Counted from the stretch's first letter, positions 48,298 through 58,515 are shown. The stretch is 64,000 bases of DNA from Clostridiaceae bacterium Marseille-Q3526 (GCA_018223375.1 JAGTTS010000002.1:248001-312000), one strand, 5' to 3'. Translations and numbers: made by a program. The notes: generated by a model not told the origin, from the sequence alone.

Positions 48298-49641
48298 ATG
48301 AAAAAGCAGCACTTAAGGGCAGCGGCGCTTCTTTTGGCAGCAGCCATGACGGCAGGAGGAGGAACCACTGCGTTTGCGGCGGAGGGCGCGCCTACAGGCC
48401 CAGGACTGGAGATAGAACAGGGACAGCAGCTTCCGCCTTCCCAGCCTGAGGGACAGGGACAGACAGGAAGCGGGGAGAATCAGCCGGACGCCCAGGCTCC
48501 GACAGAGGGAAATACCCAGACAGGGGACAATGGAACGGCTTCCACTGCTCCCAACGTGACCGTATCCTATAATCAGGGCGTTGGCACCGAGGTGACAAGC
48601 CTTTCCATGAATCTGAACAATTACAATGGAATCGGAGGCGTTTCCTACCGTTCCTTCGTCAACAACGGCGGTTTTATCTGGTGGAACCACGATGGAAAGC
48701 CTACAGGAGGAACCGAGGCGTCCACCTATATCGAGGCCATTGAGATTGTGCTTACAGGAGATGCGGAGAGGGACTTTGACGTATACTATTCCGTTACCTC
48801 CAGCGGCCAGGGCAAGATGGGCTGGGCAAAGAACGGAGAGGTAGCGGGAACGTCTAATTTAGGCGAGCACCTGGTGAGTGTGGAGGTGGTGCTCGTTCCG
48901 AAGGGACAGCCGGGACCAGCCTCAGCGGCGGGACGCTATATCAATGAGTTGACGAACCATATCCGGATTGGGGCAGAGGGAAGCACCATGACGAATGCAG
49001 ACGGAACGCCGTATACAGGATGGGTTTCCTATGACCATGAGAGATTTTATTTTAAGGATGGACAGTCTCTCTCCGGCTGGCATTATATCGACGGCATGAA
49101 GTTCTACTTCGAGCCATCCGGCCGTCTGGTTCAGGACGTGGACAGCATCATTGGAAAGCAGAGCAGCTATGTGATCAAGGTAAATAAGACCTTAAACTGC
49201 TCTACCGTCTACGCCAAGGATGGAGACAACGGCTATATCATTCCGGTCAAGGCCATGCTTACCTCAGTGGGAGACGATACGCCTATCGGAACCTTTAAGA
49301 CACCTGAGAAGTACAGATGGAGACTGATGGTGAACGATTCCTACACCCAGTGGGCGACCAGAATCACACAAGGCTTCTTATTCCACTCCATCACCTACTC
49401 AGAGCCGGATATTAACAAGCTGAACACAGAAGGCTACAACGGCCTCGGCGTTTCCAGATCTTTAGGCTGCGTGCGCTTAACCTGTGCAAATTCCAAATGG
49501 GTATACGATAACTGCCCGATTGGAACTACGGTAGTCATTTATGAGGATCCAAATGTGGCTTCTCCGTTTGACAAGCCGGATTTAATTCCTGTTTCTGATA
49601 ATCAGTACTGGGATCCGACCGATCCGCTGATTCAGAGGTAG
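48298..49641 (+). CDS. secreted L,D-transpeptidase with ChW and cell-wall-binding repeats
   Basis: A 447-aa exported protein. It has a signal peptide cleaved after TAFA (about residue 27), a Gln/Gly/Pro linker to about 90, two clostridial hydrophobic-W-like repeats (about 105-205; GFIWWNHDGKPTGG, MGWAKNGEVAGTS), a choline-binding-type repeat pair (GWVSYDHERFYF, GWHYIDGMKFYF) and a C-terminal YkuD domain (about 285-425). His 363 (FHSITY) and Cys 391 (SLGCVRL) are the expected catalytic pair. It should cross-link or trim peptidoglycan outside the cell. It follows miaB by 12 bp; a terminator lies at 49716. Confidence 0.9.
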   Translation: MKKQHLRAAALLLAAAMTAGGGTTAFAAEGAPTGPGLEIEQGQQLPPSQPEGQGQTGSGENQPDAQAPTEGNTQTGDNGTASTAPNVTVSYNQGVGTEVTSLSMNLNNYNGIGGVSYRSFVNNGGFIWWNHDGKPTGGTEASTYIEAIEIVLTGDAERDFDVYYSVTSSGQGKMGWAKNGEVAGTSNLGEHLVSVEVVLVPKGQPGPASAAGRYINELTNHIRIGAEGSTMTNADGTPYTGWVSYDHERFYFKDGQSLSGWHYIDGMKFYFEPSGRLVQDVDSIIGKQSSYVIKVNKTLNCSTVYAKDGDNGYIIPVKAMLTSVGDDTPIGTFKTPEKYRWRLMVNDSYTQWATRITQGFLFHSITYSEPDINKLNTEGYNGLGVSRSLGCVRLTCANSKWVYDNCPIGTTVVIYEDPNVASPFDKPDLIPVSDNQYWDPTDPLIQR

Positions 49642-49715
49642 TCGAAGCTTCATCTGCCAGGATGAAAAAGAAAAGATAAAAAAGAGTTCCCTTGCTGTTC
49701 TCTGTGATAAAAAGG

Positions 49716-49764
49716 CTGCCGCCCGGCTTCCCATATTTTGGGGGCCGGGCAGCAGTCGTTCTTT
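49716..49764 (+). terminator. terminator after the L,D-transpeptidase gene
   Basis: CTGCCGCCCGGC pairs with GCCGGGCAGCAG with a single mismatch or wobble, loop about 16 nt. The tail TCGTTCTTTT is only moderately T-rich. Confidence 0.75.
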
Positions 49765-49790
49765 TGCAGAGGAGGGGAAATTCATACAAT
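49763..49790 (+). promoter_or_regulatory. possible sigma-A promoter of mutS
   Basis: TTTGCA (4 of 6), a 16-bp spacer and TACAAT (5 of 6, 49785-49790), just after the previous terminator. Confidence 0.5.
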
Positions 49791-49811
49791 ACATAGAAGA
49801 GAGGACAGACT

Positions 49812-52475
49812 GTGGCACAATTATCACCTATGATGGCTCATTATCTGGAGACAAAAAAGCAGTACCCGGACTGCATCCTTTTTTACAGGCTGGGAGATTT
49901 TTACGAGATGTTTTTTGAGGATGCAAAAACTGCGTCCAGAGAGCTTGAAATCACCCTGACGGGAAAGGAGTGCGGGCTGGAGGAACGGGCTCCCATGTGC
50001 GGAGTTCCCTACCATGCGGTAGACAACTATCTGAATCGACTGGTACAGAAAGGCTATAAGGTTGCGATTGCCGAGCAGATGGAGGATCCGAAGACAGCCA
50101 AAGGCCTGGTGAAGCGGGAGGTTATCCGCGTGGTTACGCCGGGAACCATCACCAGCTCCCAGGCTCTGGAGGAATCTAAAAATAATTATCTGATGGGCAT
50201 TGTTTACATGGATGGAGTGTTCGGCATTTCCTCCGCAGATATCAGTACGGGAGATTACCTGGTGACGGAGGTGCGGTCAGAGAGAACGCTGTTAGACGAA
50301 ATCTATAAATTTTCTCCGTCTGAGATTATCTGCAACGAGGCCTTCTACATGTCCGGAATCGATCTGGAGGAGCTGAAAAACCGTCTTCATGCGGTGGTGA
50401 CTGCTCTGGAAAACCGCTTTTTTTCCGACGATTCCTGCCGAAAGCTTCTGCGGGAGCATTTCCATGTGAATCATCTGGACGGACTGGGAATTTCCCAGTA
50501 TGAGGCGGGAACCATTGCGGCCGGGGCGGTGCTTCAGTATCTCTGCGAAACTCAGAAAAGCACCCTGGAGCATCTGACGGGAATCACTCCCTACACCACA
50601 GGCCAGTACATGATGTTAGACACCTCCACCAGAAGAAATCTGGAGCTGACGGAGACTCTCAGGGAAAAACAGAAGAGAGGAACCCTTCTGTGGGTGCTTG
50701 ACAAGACGAAGACTGCCATGGGAGCCAGGATGCTGCGCTCCTTTGTGGAGCAGCCGCTGATTTCCAGAGAGCGGATTCTGGATCGCCAGAACGCGGTGGA
50801 GGAGCTGAATATGAACTATATTTCCAGGGAGGAGATGGCGGAGTATTTAAACGCTGTCTACGATTTGGAGCGGCTTATCGGACGAATCAGCTACAAGACG
50901 GCGAATCCCAGAGATCTGATTGCCTTTAAGAGCTCTTTAGCCATGCTTCCTCACATCAAGCAGCTTCTGGGAGAATTCCAGAGCCCGCTTCTCCGGCAGG
51001 TGGACGAGGAGATGGATACGCTGGCGGATCTGACGGATTTAATCGAGCGGGCCATTGTGGAAGAACCGCCGATTTCTGTCAGAGAAGGAGGCATGATTAA
51101 GGACGGCTACAGCGAGGAGGCAGACCGTCTGCGCCATGCGAAAACCCAGGGAAAGGACTGGCTGGCGGATCTGGAGGCAGAGGAGAAGGAAAAGACTGGA
51201 ATCAAGACCTTGAAGGTGAAGTTCAATAAGGTGTTCGGCTACTATTTCGAGGTGACCAACTCCTTCAAGGATCAGGTTCCGGACTATTTTATCAGACGCC
51301 AGACTCTGACCAATGCGGAGCGTTTTACCACAGAGCGTTTAAAGGAGCTGGAAGGTACGATTCTGGGGGCGGAGGACAAGCTGTTTTCCCTGGAGTATGA
51401 TCTGTTCTGCCAGGTGAGAGACGCCGTGGGGGCGAGAGTGGAAACCATCCAGAAGACGGCCAAGGCCATCGCCCTGTTAGACGTGCTGGTGTCTCTGTCG
51501 GCGGTGGCGACGCGCCAGAATTACGTAAAGCCGAAAATCAACGAGAAGGGTGTCATCCACATTAAAAACGGCCGCCATCCGGTGGTGGAGCAGATGATGC
51601 GGGACGATCTGTTTGTGGCTAACGATACTTATCTGGATAATGGGAAGAACCGTATTTCGATTATTACAGGCCCCAATATGGCGGGTAAGTCCACTTACAT
51701 GAGGCAGACGGCCCTGATTACCCTGATGGCCCAGATAGGAAGCTTTGTGCCGGCGGACGAGGCCAATATCGGCCTGTGCGACCGGATTTTCACGAGGGTG
51801 GGAGCTTCCGACGATCTGGCTTCCGGACAGAGCACCTTTATGGTGGAGATGACGGAGGTGGCCAATATTCTTCGGAATGCCACCAGAAACAGCCTTCTGA
51901 TTCTCGATGAAATTGGAAGGGGAACCAGCACCTTTGACGGCCTTTCCATCGCCTGGGCGGTAGTGGAATACATCAGCAGCACGAAGACTCTGGGCGCGAA
52001 AACGCTGTTTGCCACTCATTACCACGAGCTGACGGAGCTGGAGGGAGCTATCAGTGGAGTGAACAATTACTGCATCGCTGTAAAAGAGCAGGGAGACAAC
52101 ATCGTATTCCTGAGAAAGATTGTAAAAGGCGGGGCTGATAAAAGCTACGGAATCCAGGTGGCCAAGCTGGCGGGAGTGCCGGAGCCGGTTATCAGCCGGG
52201 CCAAGGAGCTGGTGGAGGAGCTTTCAGACGCGGATATTACGGCCCGGGCCAAGGAGATTGCTTCCGGCAGCAGAAGTGCCCAGCCCAGACGCAGCGTAGA
52301 ACGTCCGGACGAGGTAGATCTGCGGCAGATGTCGATTTTTGATACCGTCCGCGAGGAGGATATTATCCGGGAGCTGATGGATTTGGATATCAGCAGACTG
52401 TCTCCGGTGGAGGCTCTGGTAACTCTCGACAAATTCCAGTCAAGGCTTAAAAACCGCTGGGAGGCAGAGAAATAG
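49812..52475 (+). CDS. mutS: DNA mismatch repair protein MutS
   Basis: An 887-aa protein. The mismatch-binding N-terminus has YPDCILFYRLGDFYEMFFEDA (Phe-x-Glu), Walker A GPNMAGKS is at residues 620-627, then DDLASGQSTFMVEMTEVANIL, Walker B LLILDEIGRGTSTFDG and ATHYHELTEL follow. It recognises base mismatches and hands off to MutL. The start is GTG 49812 with AGAGAGGA upstream. mutL begins 11 bases after the stop. Confidence 0.99.
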   Translation: MAQLSPMMAHYLETKKQYPDCILFYRLGDFYEMFFEDAKTASRELEITLTGKECGLEERAPMCGVPYHAVDNYLNRLVQKGYKVAIAEQMEDPKTAKGLVKREVIRVVTPGTITSSQALEESKNNYLMGIVYMDGVFGISSADISTGDYLVTEVRSERTLLDEIYKFSPSEIICNEAFYMSGIDLEELKNRLHAVVTALENRFFSDDSCRKLLREHFHVNHLDGLGISQYEAGTIAAGAVLQYLCETQKSTLEHLTGITPYTTGQYMMLDTSTRRNLELTETLREKQKRGTLLWVLDKTKTAMGARMLRSFVEQPLISRERILDRQNAVEELNMNYISREEMAEYLNAVYDLERLIGRISYKTANPRDLIAFKSSLAMLPHIKQLLGEFQSPLLRQVDEEMDTLADLTDLIERAIVEEPPISVREGGMIKDGYSEEADRLRHAKTQGKDWLADLEAEEKEKTGIKTLKVKFNKVFGYYFEVTNSFKDQVPDYFIRRQTLTNAERFTTERLKELEGTILGAEDKLFSLEYDLFCQVRDAVGARVETIQKTAKAIALLDVLVSLSAVATRQNYVKPKINEKGVIHIKNGRHPVVEQMMRDDLFVANDTYLDNGKNRISIITGPNMAGKSTYMRQTALITLMAQIGSFVPADEANIGLCDRIFTRVGASDDLASGQSTFMVEMTEVANILRNATRNSLLILDEIGRGTSTFDGLSIAWAVVEYISSTKTLGAKTLFATHYHELTELEGAISGVNNYCIAVKEQGDNIVFLRKIVKGGADKSYGIQVAKLAGVPEPVISRAKELVEELSDADITARAKEIASGSRSAQPRRSVERPDEVDLRQMSIFDTVREEDIIRELMDLDISRLSPVEALVTLDKFQSRLKNRWEAEK

Positions 52476-52486
52476 GAGGTGTTTTG

Positions 52487-54475
52487 GTGCCAAATATTAA
52501 AGTGCTTGATCAGACGACCATTAACCAGATTGCAGCGGGAGAGGTGGTTGAACGGCCCGCTTCTGTGGTAAAGGAGCTTCTGGAGAACGCCATCGACGCG
52601 AAAGCGACGGCAGTGACCATTGAGATTAAGGAAGGCGGAATCGGGTTCATCCGGGTGACGGACAATGGGTGCGGAATCCCCAGAGACGAGATTTCCACTG
52701 CATTTCTCCGCCATGCCACCAGTAAGATTCAGACGGTGGAGGATCTGTTTACGGTGGCCTCTCTGGGCTTTCGCGGCGAGGCTCTCTCCAGCATCGCCTC
52801 CATTGCCCAGGTGGAGCTGATTACCAAGACAGGAGACGCCTTATCCGGTTCCAGGTACTGCATTGACGGAGGAGAGGAAAAAAGTCTGGAGGAGGTGGGC
52901 GCTCCGGAGGGGACGACCTTTCTGGTACGGAATCTCTTTTACAATACGCCTGCCAGAAGAAAATTTTTAAAATCCCCGACGACAGAAGGAGCCCACATCG
53001 CCGACCTGGTGGAGAAAATTGCCCTGTCCCATCCAGAGGTATCGATCCGCTTCATCCAGAACGGGCAGAGCCGGCTTCACACGTCGGGAAACCACAATCT
53101 GAGAGATATCATCTATACCGTTTACGGCAGGGAAATCGCGGCTAATCTGCTTCCTGTGGAGATGGGGGAGGAGCCGGTGAAGCTTTCAGGCTTTATTGGA
53201 AAGCCTCTGATCGCCAGGGGAAACAGGAATTTTGAAACGTATTTTATCAATGGGCGTTATATTAAGAGCAGCCTGATCAGCAAGGCTGTCGAGGACGCCT
53301 ACAAGCCGTTTATGATGCAGCACAAGTATCCTTTCACCATGCTGAATTTTGCCATTGATCCCTCCTTTTTAGATGTGAACGTCCATCCGGCGAAAATGGA
53401 ACTGCGCTTCAGGGATGGAGAGATGATCTATAAAATGGTTTACCATACGATTTCCATGGCCCTGTCAGAGCGGGAACTGATTCCGGGGGTGGAGCTGGGA
53501 CAGACTCAGAAGAAAGAAGCTCCTTTGAAACCGGTCCATGTGCAGAGGCCGGAACCATTTGAGGAAAAGCGCCGGGAGGCGGTTCAGGCTTCCGAAACTT
53601 TTAAGACTTTTAAGGCTTCTGCCCCGGTTTTTGAAACAAGAACTTCTGACCGTGTTTTGGATCCAGGAGAAGGCTTAAGAAGCCAGAAAACTGTGATCCG
53701 GGAAGCAGAGCCTGAGTATGGGCGCGCTGCAGGGCAGACGGTTCGGCAGGAGGAGAAGGAGCGGGAAAATAAGAACCAGGAGAGTCTGTTTCAGAAAGAT
53801 AAGATCCAGAAAGATGAGAATCTGAAAAAGCCGCAGGAGCCGCAAGAGCCCAGGCAGATGGATCTCTTTGAAGACCGGCTTCTGACCAGGGAGGCCAGGG
53901 CGGAGCACAGACTGATTGGCCAGCTGTTTGACACCTACTGGCTGGTGGAATACAGGGATAAGCTCTACATTATCGACCAGCATGCGGCCCACGAGAAGGT
54001 GCTCTATGAGAAGACCATGGCTACGTTAAAGAGCAGAGAATATACTTCCCAGCTGGTGAGTCCTCCTGTTATTCTCACGCTGAATGACTCGGAGCAGCTT
54101 CTTTTGGAACGGTACATGGACCATTTTACTGGCATTGGCTTTGAGATTGAGCCCTTTGGCGGCAGGGAATACGCTGTGCGGGCCGTGCCTGCCAACCTGT
54201 TTTCCATTGCCAAGAAGGATCTTCTGATGGAGATGTTAGACAGTCTGTCGGAGGAGGCGGAGAGAAGCGGCGCAGATATGATTAACGACAGGATTGCGTC
54301 CATGTCCTGCAAGGCGGCTGTAAAGGGAAACCACCATCTTTCGGCGTCTGAGGCGGAAACGCTGATAGACGAGCTTCTGGAGCTGGAAAACCCATATGCC
54401 TGCCCGCACGGAAGGCCCACAATTATTTCCATGAGCCGGTATGAGCTGGAGAAGAAATTTAAGCGGATTGTGTAA
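52487..54475 (+). CDS. mutL: DNA mismatch repair protein MutL
   Basis: A 662-aa protein. The GHKL ATPase has ELLENAIDAKAT, TDNGCGI and GFRGEALSSIAS; a variable linker (about 340-465, charged Glu/Gln/Lys) follows. The C-terminal endonuclease domain contains IIDQHAAHEKVLYE and CPHGRPT, so this MutL should nick DNA, as in bacteria lacking MutH. The start is GTG 52487 because GGAGG lies seven bases upstream; TTG 52484 is adjacent and less likely. Confidence 0.98.
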   Translation: MPNIKVLDQTTINQIAAGEVVERPASVVKELLENAIDAKATAVTIEIKEGGIGFIRVTDNGCGIPRDEISTAFLRHATSKIQTVEDLFTVASLGFRGEALSSIASIAQVELITKTGDALSGSRYCIDGGEEKSLEEVGAPEGTTFLVRNLFYNTPARRKFLKSPTTEGAHIADLVEKIALSHPEVSIRFIQNGQSRLHTSGNHNLRDIIYTVYGREIAANLLPVEMGEEPVKLSGFIGKPLIARGNRNFETYFINGRYIKSSLISKAVEDAYKPFMMQHKYPFTMLNFAIDPSFLDVNVHPAKMELRFRDGEMIYKMVYHTISMALSERELIPGVELGQTQKKEAPLKPVHVQRPEPFEEKRREAVQASETFKTFKASAPVFETRTSDRVLDPGEGLRSQKTVIREAEPEYGRAAGQTVRQEEKERENKNQESLFQKDKIQKDENLKKPQEPQEPRQMDLFEDRLLTREARAEHRLIGQLFDTYWLVEYRDKLYIIDQHAAHEKVLYEKTMATLKSREYTSQLVSPPVILTLNDSEQLLLERYMDHFTGIGFEIEPFGGREYAVRAVPANLFSIAKKDLLMEMLDSLSEEAERSGADMINDRIASMSCKAAVKGNHHLSASEAETLIDELLELENPYACPHGRPTIISMSRYELEKKFKRIV

Positions 54476-54506
54476 GAAAAGCAGGTGATGGAAGGAGGAA
54501 ACACAG

Positions 54507-55484
54507 ATGGAAGAGAAACGGCCCCTTATTATTATTACAGGCCCTACGGCCTCTGGAAAGACGGCGCTTTCCATTGAGCTGGCAAAGCAGATTGGAGGAG
54601 AGATTATCAGCGCCGACTCCATGCAGGTGTACCGCCATATGGATATCGGATCGGCCAAGGTGACGAAGGAAGAGATGGACGGCGTTCCCCACCACCTGAT
54701 CGACGTGCTGGATCCGCCGGAAGAATTTAATGTGGTGCGGTTTCAGGAGATGGCGAAAAAAGCTATGGAGGAGATTTACGGTCGGGGAAACATTCCCATT
54801 CTGGCAGGAGGAACCGGTTTTTATATCCAGGCGCTTTTATACGATATCGATTTTACGGAGACAGAAGAACAGTCAGGACTCAGAGAGGAGCTGGAGGAGA
54901 CGGCCAGGACAAAGGGCGCCTCGGCTCTTCACGTCATGCTGAGGGAGATAGACCCGGAATCTGCAGAGGCAATCCATGAAAATAATGTGAAGAGAGTGAT
55001 CCGGGCCATTGAGTTTTACAGACAGACCGGGAGAAAGATCTCGGATCACAACCGGGAGGAGAGGGAGAAAACCTCGCCCTATCAGTTTCTCTACTATGTG
55101 CTGGATCTGCCGAGACCTCTCCTCTACAGCCGGATTGACGAACGGGTAGACCGGATGATGGAAAGCGGACTGGTGGAGGAGGTCAGGGCTCTTCAGGCGA
55201 TGGGCTGCACCAGGGATATGGTTTCCATGCAGGGCCTGGGGTATAAGGAAATATTAGATTACCTGAACGGGGAACTGACTCTGGACGAGGCAGTTTATAT
55301 TTTAAAGCGGGATACCAGACATTTCGCAAAACGCCAGCTGACCTGGTTTCGCAGAGAGCGGGACGTGCGGTGGCTCCAGCCGGAGGCGTTCGGCGGCAGC
55401 AGGGAGGAGATGCTTGACGCTGTGTTAAAGGACTGCAGGGAAGCGTTCGGGGAGCGCTGGCTCAGGAAGCAGCCGGAGCTTTAG
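54507..55484 (+). CDS. miaA: tRNA dimethylallyltransferase
   Basis: A 325-aa enzyme: P-loop GPTASGKT near residue 10, ISADSMQVYRHMDIGSAK, PHHLIDVLDPPEEFNV, LAGGTGFYIQALLYD, and the C-terminal KRDTRHFAKRQLTWFRRE. It transfers the dimethylallyl group to A37 of tRNAs, the substrate for MiaB. It is third in mutS/mutL/miaA, with a clear GGAAGGAGG site. Confidence 0.98.
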   Translation: MEEKRPLIIITGPTASGKTALSIELAKQIGGEIISADSMQVYRHMDIGSAKVTKEEMDGVPHHLIDVLDPPEEFNVVRFQEMAKKAMEEIYGRGNIPILAGGTGFYIQALLYDIDFTETEEQSGLREELEETARTKGASALHVMLREIDPESAEAIHENNVKRVIRAIEFYRQTGRKISDHNREEREKTSPYQFLYYVLDLPRPLLYSRIDERVDRMMESGLVEEVRALQAMGCTRDMVSMQGLGYKEILDYLNGELTLDEAVYILKRDTRHFAKRQLTWFRRERDVRWLQPEAFGGSREEMLDAVLKDCREAFGERWLRKQPEL

Positions 55485-55549
55485 AAGATATAAAAGGAAT
55501 CAGATTAAGAAATTCAATTAAGGAAAGAAAAACAGAAAGGCAGATACCA

Positions 55550-56830
55550 ATGGATTTAACATCAATGTACAAAACGCTTGGCATCAGCGAAGAGGTGCTG
55601 AAATTTGGACTGGAAATCGAGGAGACGTTAAAGGAACGGTTTAAAAAGGTGGATGAGACGGCAGAATTCAACCAGTTGAAGGTGATTTCGGCCATGCAGC
55701 AGAACCGTCTGAGCGATATTCACTTTTCAGGAACCACAGGCTACGGCTACAACGATCTGGGAAGAGAGACCTTAGAGCAGGTGTACGCCAGCGTATTCCA
55801 CACAGAGGACGCCCTGGTGCGGCCGCAGATTACCTGCGGAACCCACGCGCTTTACACGGCTCTGGCGGGAAATCTGCGTCCTGGAGACGAGCTTCTCTCC
55901 CCGGTAGGAAAACCCTACGATACACTGGAAGAGGTAATCGGAATCAGGAATTCCAACGGCTCTTTAAGGGAGTACGGTATTACCTACAGCCAGGTGGATC
56001 TTTTGGAGGACGGAAGCTTTGACTTCGACGGAATCAGGAAAGCCATTAACGAGCGGACAAAGCTGGTTACGATCCAGCGCTCCAAGGGCTACGCAACCAG
56101 GCCGACTCTTTCCGTGGAGCGGATCGGCCAGCTGATTGCCTTTGTAAAGAGCATTAAGCCGGATCTCATCTGCATGGTGGACAACTGCTACGGAGAATTT
56201 GTGGAGACCATCGAGCCCAGCGACGTGGGAGCCGATATGGTGGTGGGCTCTCTGATTAAGAATCCAGGCGGCGGACTGGCTCCCATCGGCGGATATATTG
56301 CAGGAACCAGGAAATGCGTGGAGAACGCGGCGTACCGTCTGGGCTCCCCGGGACTTGGAAGAGAGGTAGGAGCCAGCCTGGGCGTCAACCAGTCCTTATT
56401 CCAAGGACTGTTTTTAGCGCCTACCGTGACGGCAGGTGCCTTGAAGGGAGCTATTTTTGCGGCGGCTGTCTATGAGAAGCTGGGCTTTTCCGTGGTGCCG
56501 GACAGTACGGAATCACGCCACGATATCATCCAGGCGGTGACGTTTGGAAAGCCGGAGGGAGTCATCGCCTTCTGCGAGGGCATCCAGGCAGCCGCGCCGG
56601 TAGACAGCTTTGTGACGCCGGAGCCGTGGGACATGCCTGGGTATGATTCCCAGGTGATTATGGCAGCAGGCGCCTTTATCCAGGGAGCTTCCATCGAGCT
56701 GTCAGCAGACGGCCCTATTAAGCCGCCTTACTCAGTATTCTTCCAGGGAGGACTGACCTGGTATCACGCAAAACTTGGAATTCTCATGTCCTTACAGAAA
56801 CTGAAGGACGCAGGAATTGTGACAATTTAA
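55550..56830 (+). CDS. methionine gamma-lyase family PLP protein (YnbB-like)
   Basis: A 426-aa PLP enzyme of the aluminium-resistance/methionine gamma-lyase family. QQNRLSDIHFSGTTGYGYND, PQITCGTHALYTALAGNLRPGDELL, CMVDNCYGEF and the lysine motif GSLIKNPGGGLAPIGGYIAG (PLP Schiff base) are present. The actual reaction is not well established; a cysteine or methionine C-S lyase role is inferred from fold. In Firmicutes it commonly follows miaA, as here. Confidence 0.93.
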   Translation: MDLTSMYKTLGISEEVLKFGLEIEETLKERFKKVDETAEFNQLKVISAMQQNRLSDIHFSGTTGYGYNDLGRETLEQVYASVFHTEDALVRPQITCGTHALYTALAGNLRPGDELLSPVGKPYDTLEEVIGIRNSNGSLREYGITYSQVDLLEDGSFDFDGIRKAINERTKLVTIQRSKGYATRPTLSVERIGQLIAFVKSIKPDLICMVDNCYGEFVETIEPSDVGADMVVGSLIKNPGGGLAPIGGYIAGTRKCVENAAYRLGSPGLGREVGASLGVNQSLFQGLFLAPTVTAGALKGAIFAAAVYEKLGFSVVPDSTESRHDIIQAVTFGKPEGVIAFCEGIQAAAPVDSFVTPEPWDMPGYDSQVIMAAGAFIQGASIELSADGPIKPPYSVFFQGGLTWYHAKLGILMSLQKLKDAGIVTI

Positions 56831-56898
56831 CTGAAAAAATATGGGAGAAATTTCTGGTTTTTTAAGAAATGATTTCGAAAAAAATAGAAATTCTCGTA

Positions 56899-56927
56899 TA
56901 TACACGCCGGAGCGATTGTGATAAAAT
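56899..56927 (+). promoter_or_regulatory. probable sigma-A promoter of radC/mreC
   Basis: TATACA (4 of 6), a 17-bp spacer and TAAAAT (5 of 6) with an extended TGA in front. Confidence 0.55.
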
Positions 56928-56988
56928 AGGTAAGCAGCCATCCGTTTTCCTTTGTACCTGGAGAGGCAATGGAGAAGAGGAGGCCGAT

Positions 56989-57681
56989 ATGGATTACCAG
57001 ACTATGAAAGAAATACCGGGGCCTGACAGGCCCTATGAGAAGTGCGAGCGCCTGGGGGCGGAGGCCCTGACAGACGCGGAGCTGCTCTCGATCATTATAC
57101 GCACCGGAGCCAGAGGAGAGCATTCTCTGGCTCTGGCGCAGAAAATACTGAGCCTGAATGAACCGGCGGGGATTTTAGGCCTGCTGCACCTCTCGCTGCC
57201 GGAGCTTACGGCAGTGAAGGGGATCGGACGAGTGAAGGGACTTCAACTTCTGTGCATTGGGGAGCTGTCGAAGCGGATATGGAAAACCCTGGCCGTCCAG
57301 GAGACGAAGCATTATGAGAGCCCCGAAGAGATTGCGGCTTTTTATATGGAAGATATGCGTCATATGGAGCAGGAAGAACTTCATTTGATGATGTTTAATA
57401 CGAAAAATATGCTGATCCGGGAATCCTGCCTGTTTCGCGGGACGGTCAATGCGTCTGTGGCTTCTTCCAGAGAAATTTTTATCGAAGCTCTGCGCTACCA
57501 CGCCGTGCGGCTGGCGCTTGTCCATAATCACCCCAGCGGGGATCCGTCTCCCAGCCGTGAAGATATCGGGCTGACAGAGAAGGTGGAAAGAGCGGGGGAA
57601 CTTCTGGGCCTTACGCTTCTTGATCATGTGATTATAGGAGATAATTCCTACTTCAGCTTTAAGGAACGGGGAATGTTATAA
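56989..57681 (+). CDS. radC: RadC family JAB1/MPN-like protein
   Basis: A 230-aa protein with the N-terminal helix-hairpin-helix (RPYEKCERLGAEALTDAELLSIIIRTG, LTAVKGIGRVKG) and the C-terminal JAMM-like metal motif VHNHPSGDPSPSRED (His 179, His 181, Asp). RadC was once called a repair protein; its real role is unclear. The start at 56989 follows GAGGAGG; a start 40 codons upstream has no site. It is the usual neighbour of mre genes. Confidence 0.95.
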   Translation: MDYQTMKEIPGPDRPYEKCERLGAEALTDAELLSIIIRTGARGEHSLALAQKILSLNEPAGILGLLHLSLPELTAVKGIGRVKGLQLLCIGELSKRIWKTLAVQETKHYESPEEIAAFYMEDMRHMEQEELHLMMFNTKNMLIRESCLFRGTVNASVASSREIFIEALRYHAVRLALVHNHPSGDPSPSREDIGLTEKVERAGELLGLTLLDHVIIGDNSYFSFKERGML

Positions 57682-57684
57682 AAT

Positions 57685-58515
57685 ATGAAAAACAGTAAAT
57701 ATATTCTGGCGGGTCTGTCCTTTTTCTGTATTGTGCTGATCGCCGTTACATCGATTAATAACAGTATCCTGACGCCTCTGCGGACAGGAGTGGGATATGT
57801 TTTAATTCCATTCCAGTCAGGAGTCAATGCGATTGGGACAAGTCTCTACAATCATATCAGGGATTTTTCCACTATGCAGGAAGCACAGGCGGAAAATGAG
57901 GAGCTGAAGGACCGCGTAGCGGAGCTGACAGAGGAGAACAACCGCCTGCAGGCTGAGCAGTATGAGCTGGAACGGCTGAGGGAGCTGTATGCCCTGGATC
58001 AGGACTATATGCAGTATGAGAAGGTGGCTGCGAGAGTGATTGCCAAGGACTCTGGAAACTGGTTCCAGATTTTCAGGATTAATAAAGGGTCTAACGACGG
58101 CATTAAAGAAAACATGAATGTAATTGCCGGAGGAGGACTGGTGGGAATTGTCACCGACGTGGGGGCCAATTACGCCACAGTGCGTTCTATCATCGACGAC
58201 GCCAGCCGCGTCAGCTGCATGTCCATGCGCTCCGGCGACAACTGCATTGTCAGCGGAGATCTGACTCTGTTCCAGGAGGGACTTTTAGGCCTGGATCACG
58301 TGAAGAAGGAGGCTGACATCCAGGAGGGAGACAAGATCGTAACCTCCAATATCAGCGACGTGTTCCTGCCCGGAATCCTGGTCGGCTACGCCACAGAGCT
58401 GACCACAGATTCCAATAACGTGACGAAGTCAGGACAGATTGTTCCGGTAGCTGAATTTGACAACCTTCAGGAGGTGCTTGTCATCACCCAGCTGAAGGAC
58501 GGCGGCGAGGAGTAG
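57685..58515 (+). CDS. mreC: rod shape-determining protein MreC
   Basis: A 276-aa protein: a cytoplasmic tip, one membrane segment (about 7-27: ILAGLSFFCIVLIAVTSI), a coiled coil (about 65-110: AQAENEELKDRVAELTEE), then the beta-rich domain (ARVIAKDSGNWFQIFRINKG, GLVGIVTDVG, VTSNISDVFLPGILVG). It scaffolds the elongasome outside the membrane. It starts three bases after radC with a weak site, implying coupling. mreB is not present upstream. Confidence 0.97.
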   Translation: MKNSKYILAGLSFFCIVLIAVTSINNSILTPLRTGVGYVLIPFQSGVNAIGTSLYNHIRDFSTMQEAQAENEELKDRVAELTEENNRLQAEQYELERLRELYALDQDYMQYEKVAARVIAKDSGNWFQIFRINKGSNDGIKENMNVIAGGGLVGIVTDVGANYATVRSIIDDASRVSCMSMRSGDNCIVSGDLTLFQEGLLGLDHVKKEADIQEGDKIVTSNISDVFLPGILVGYATELTTDSNNVTKSGQIVPVAEFDNLQEVLVITQLKDGGEE

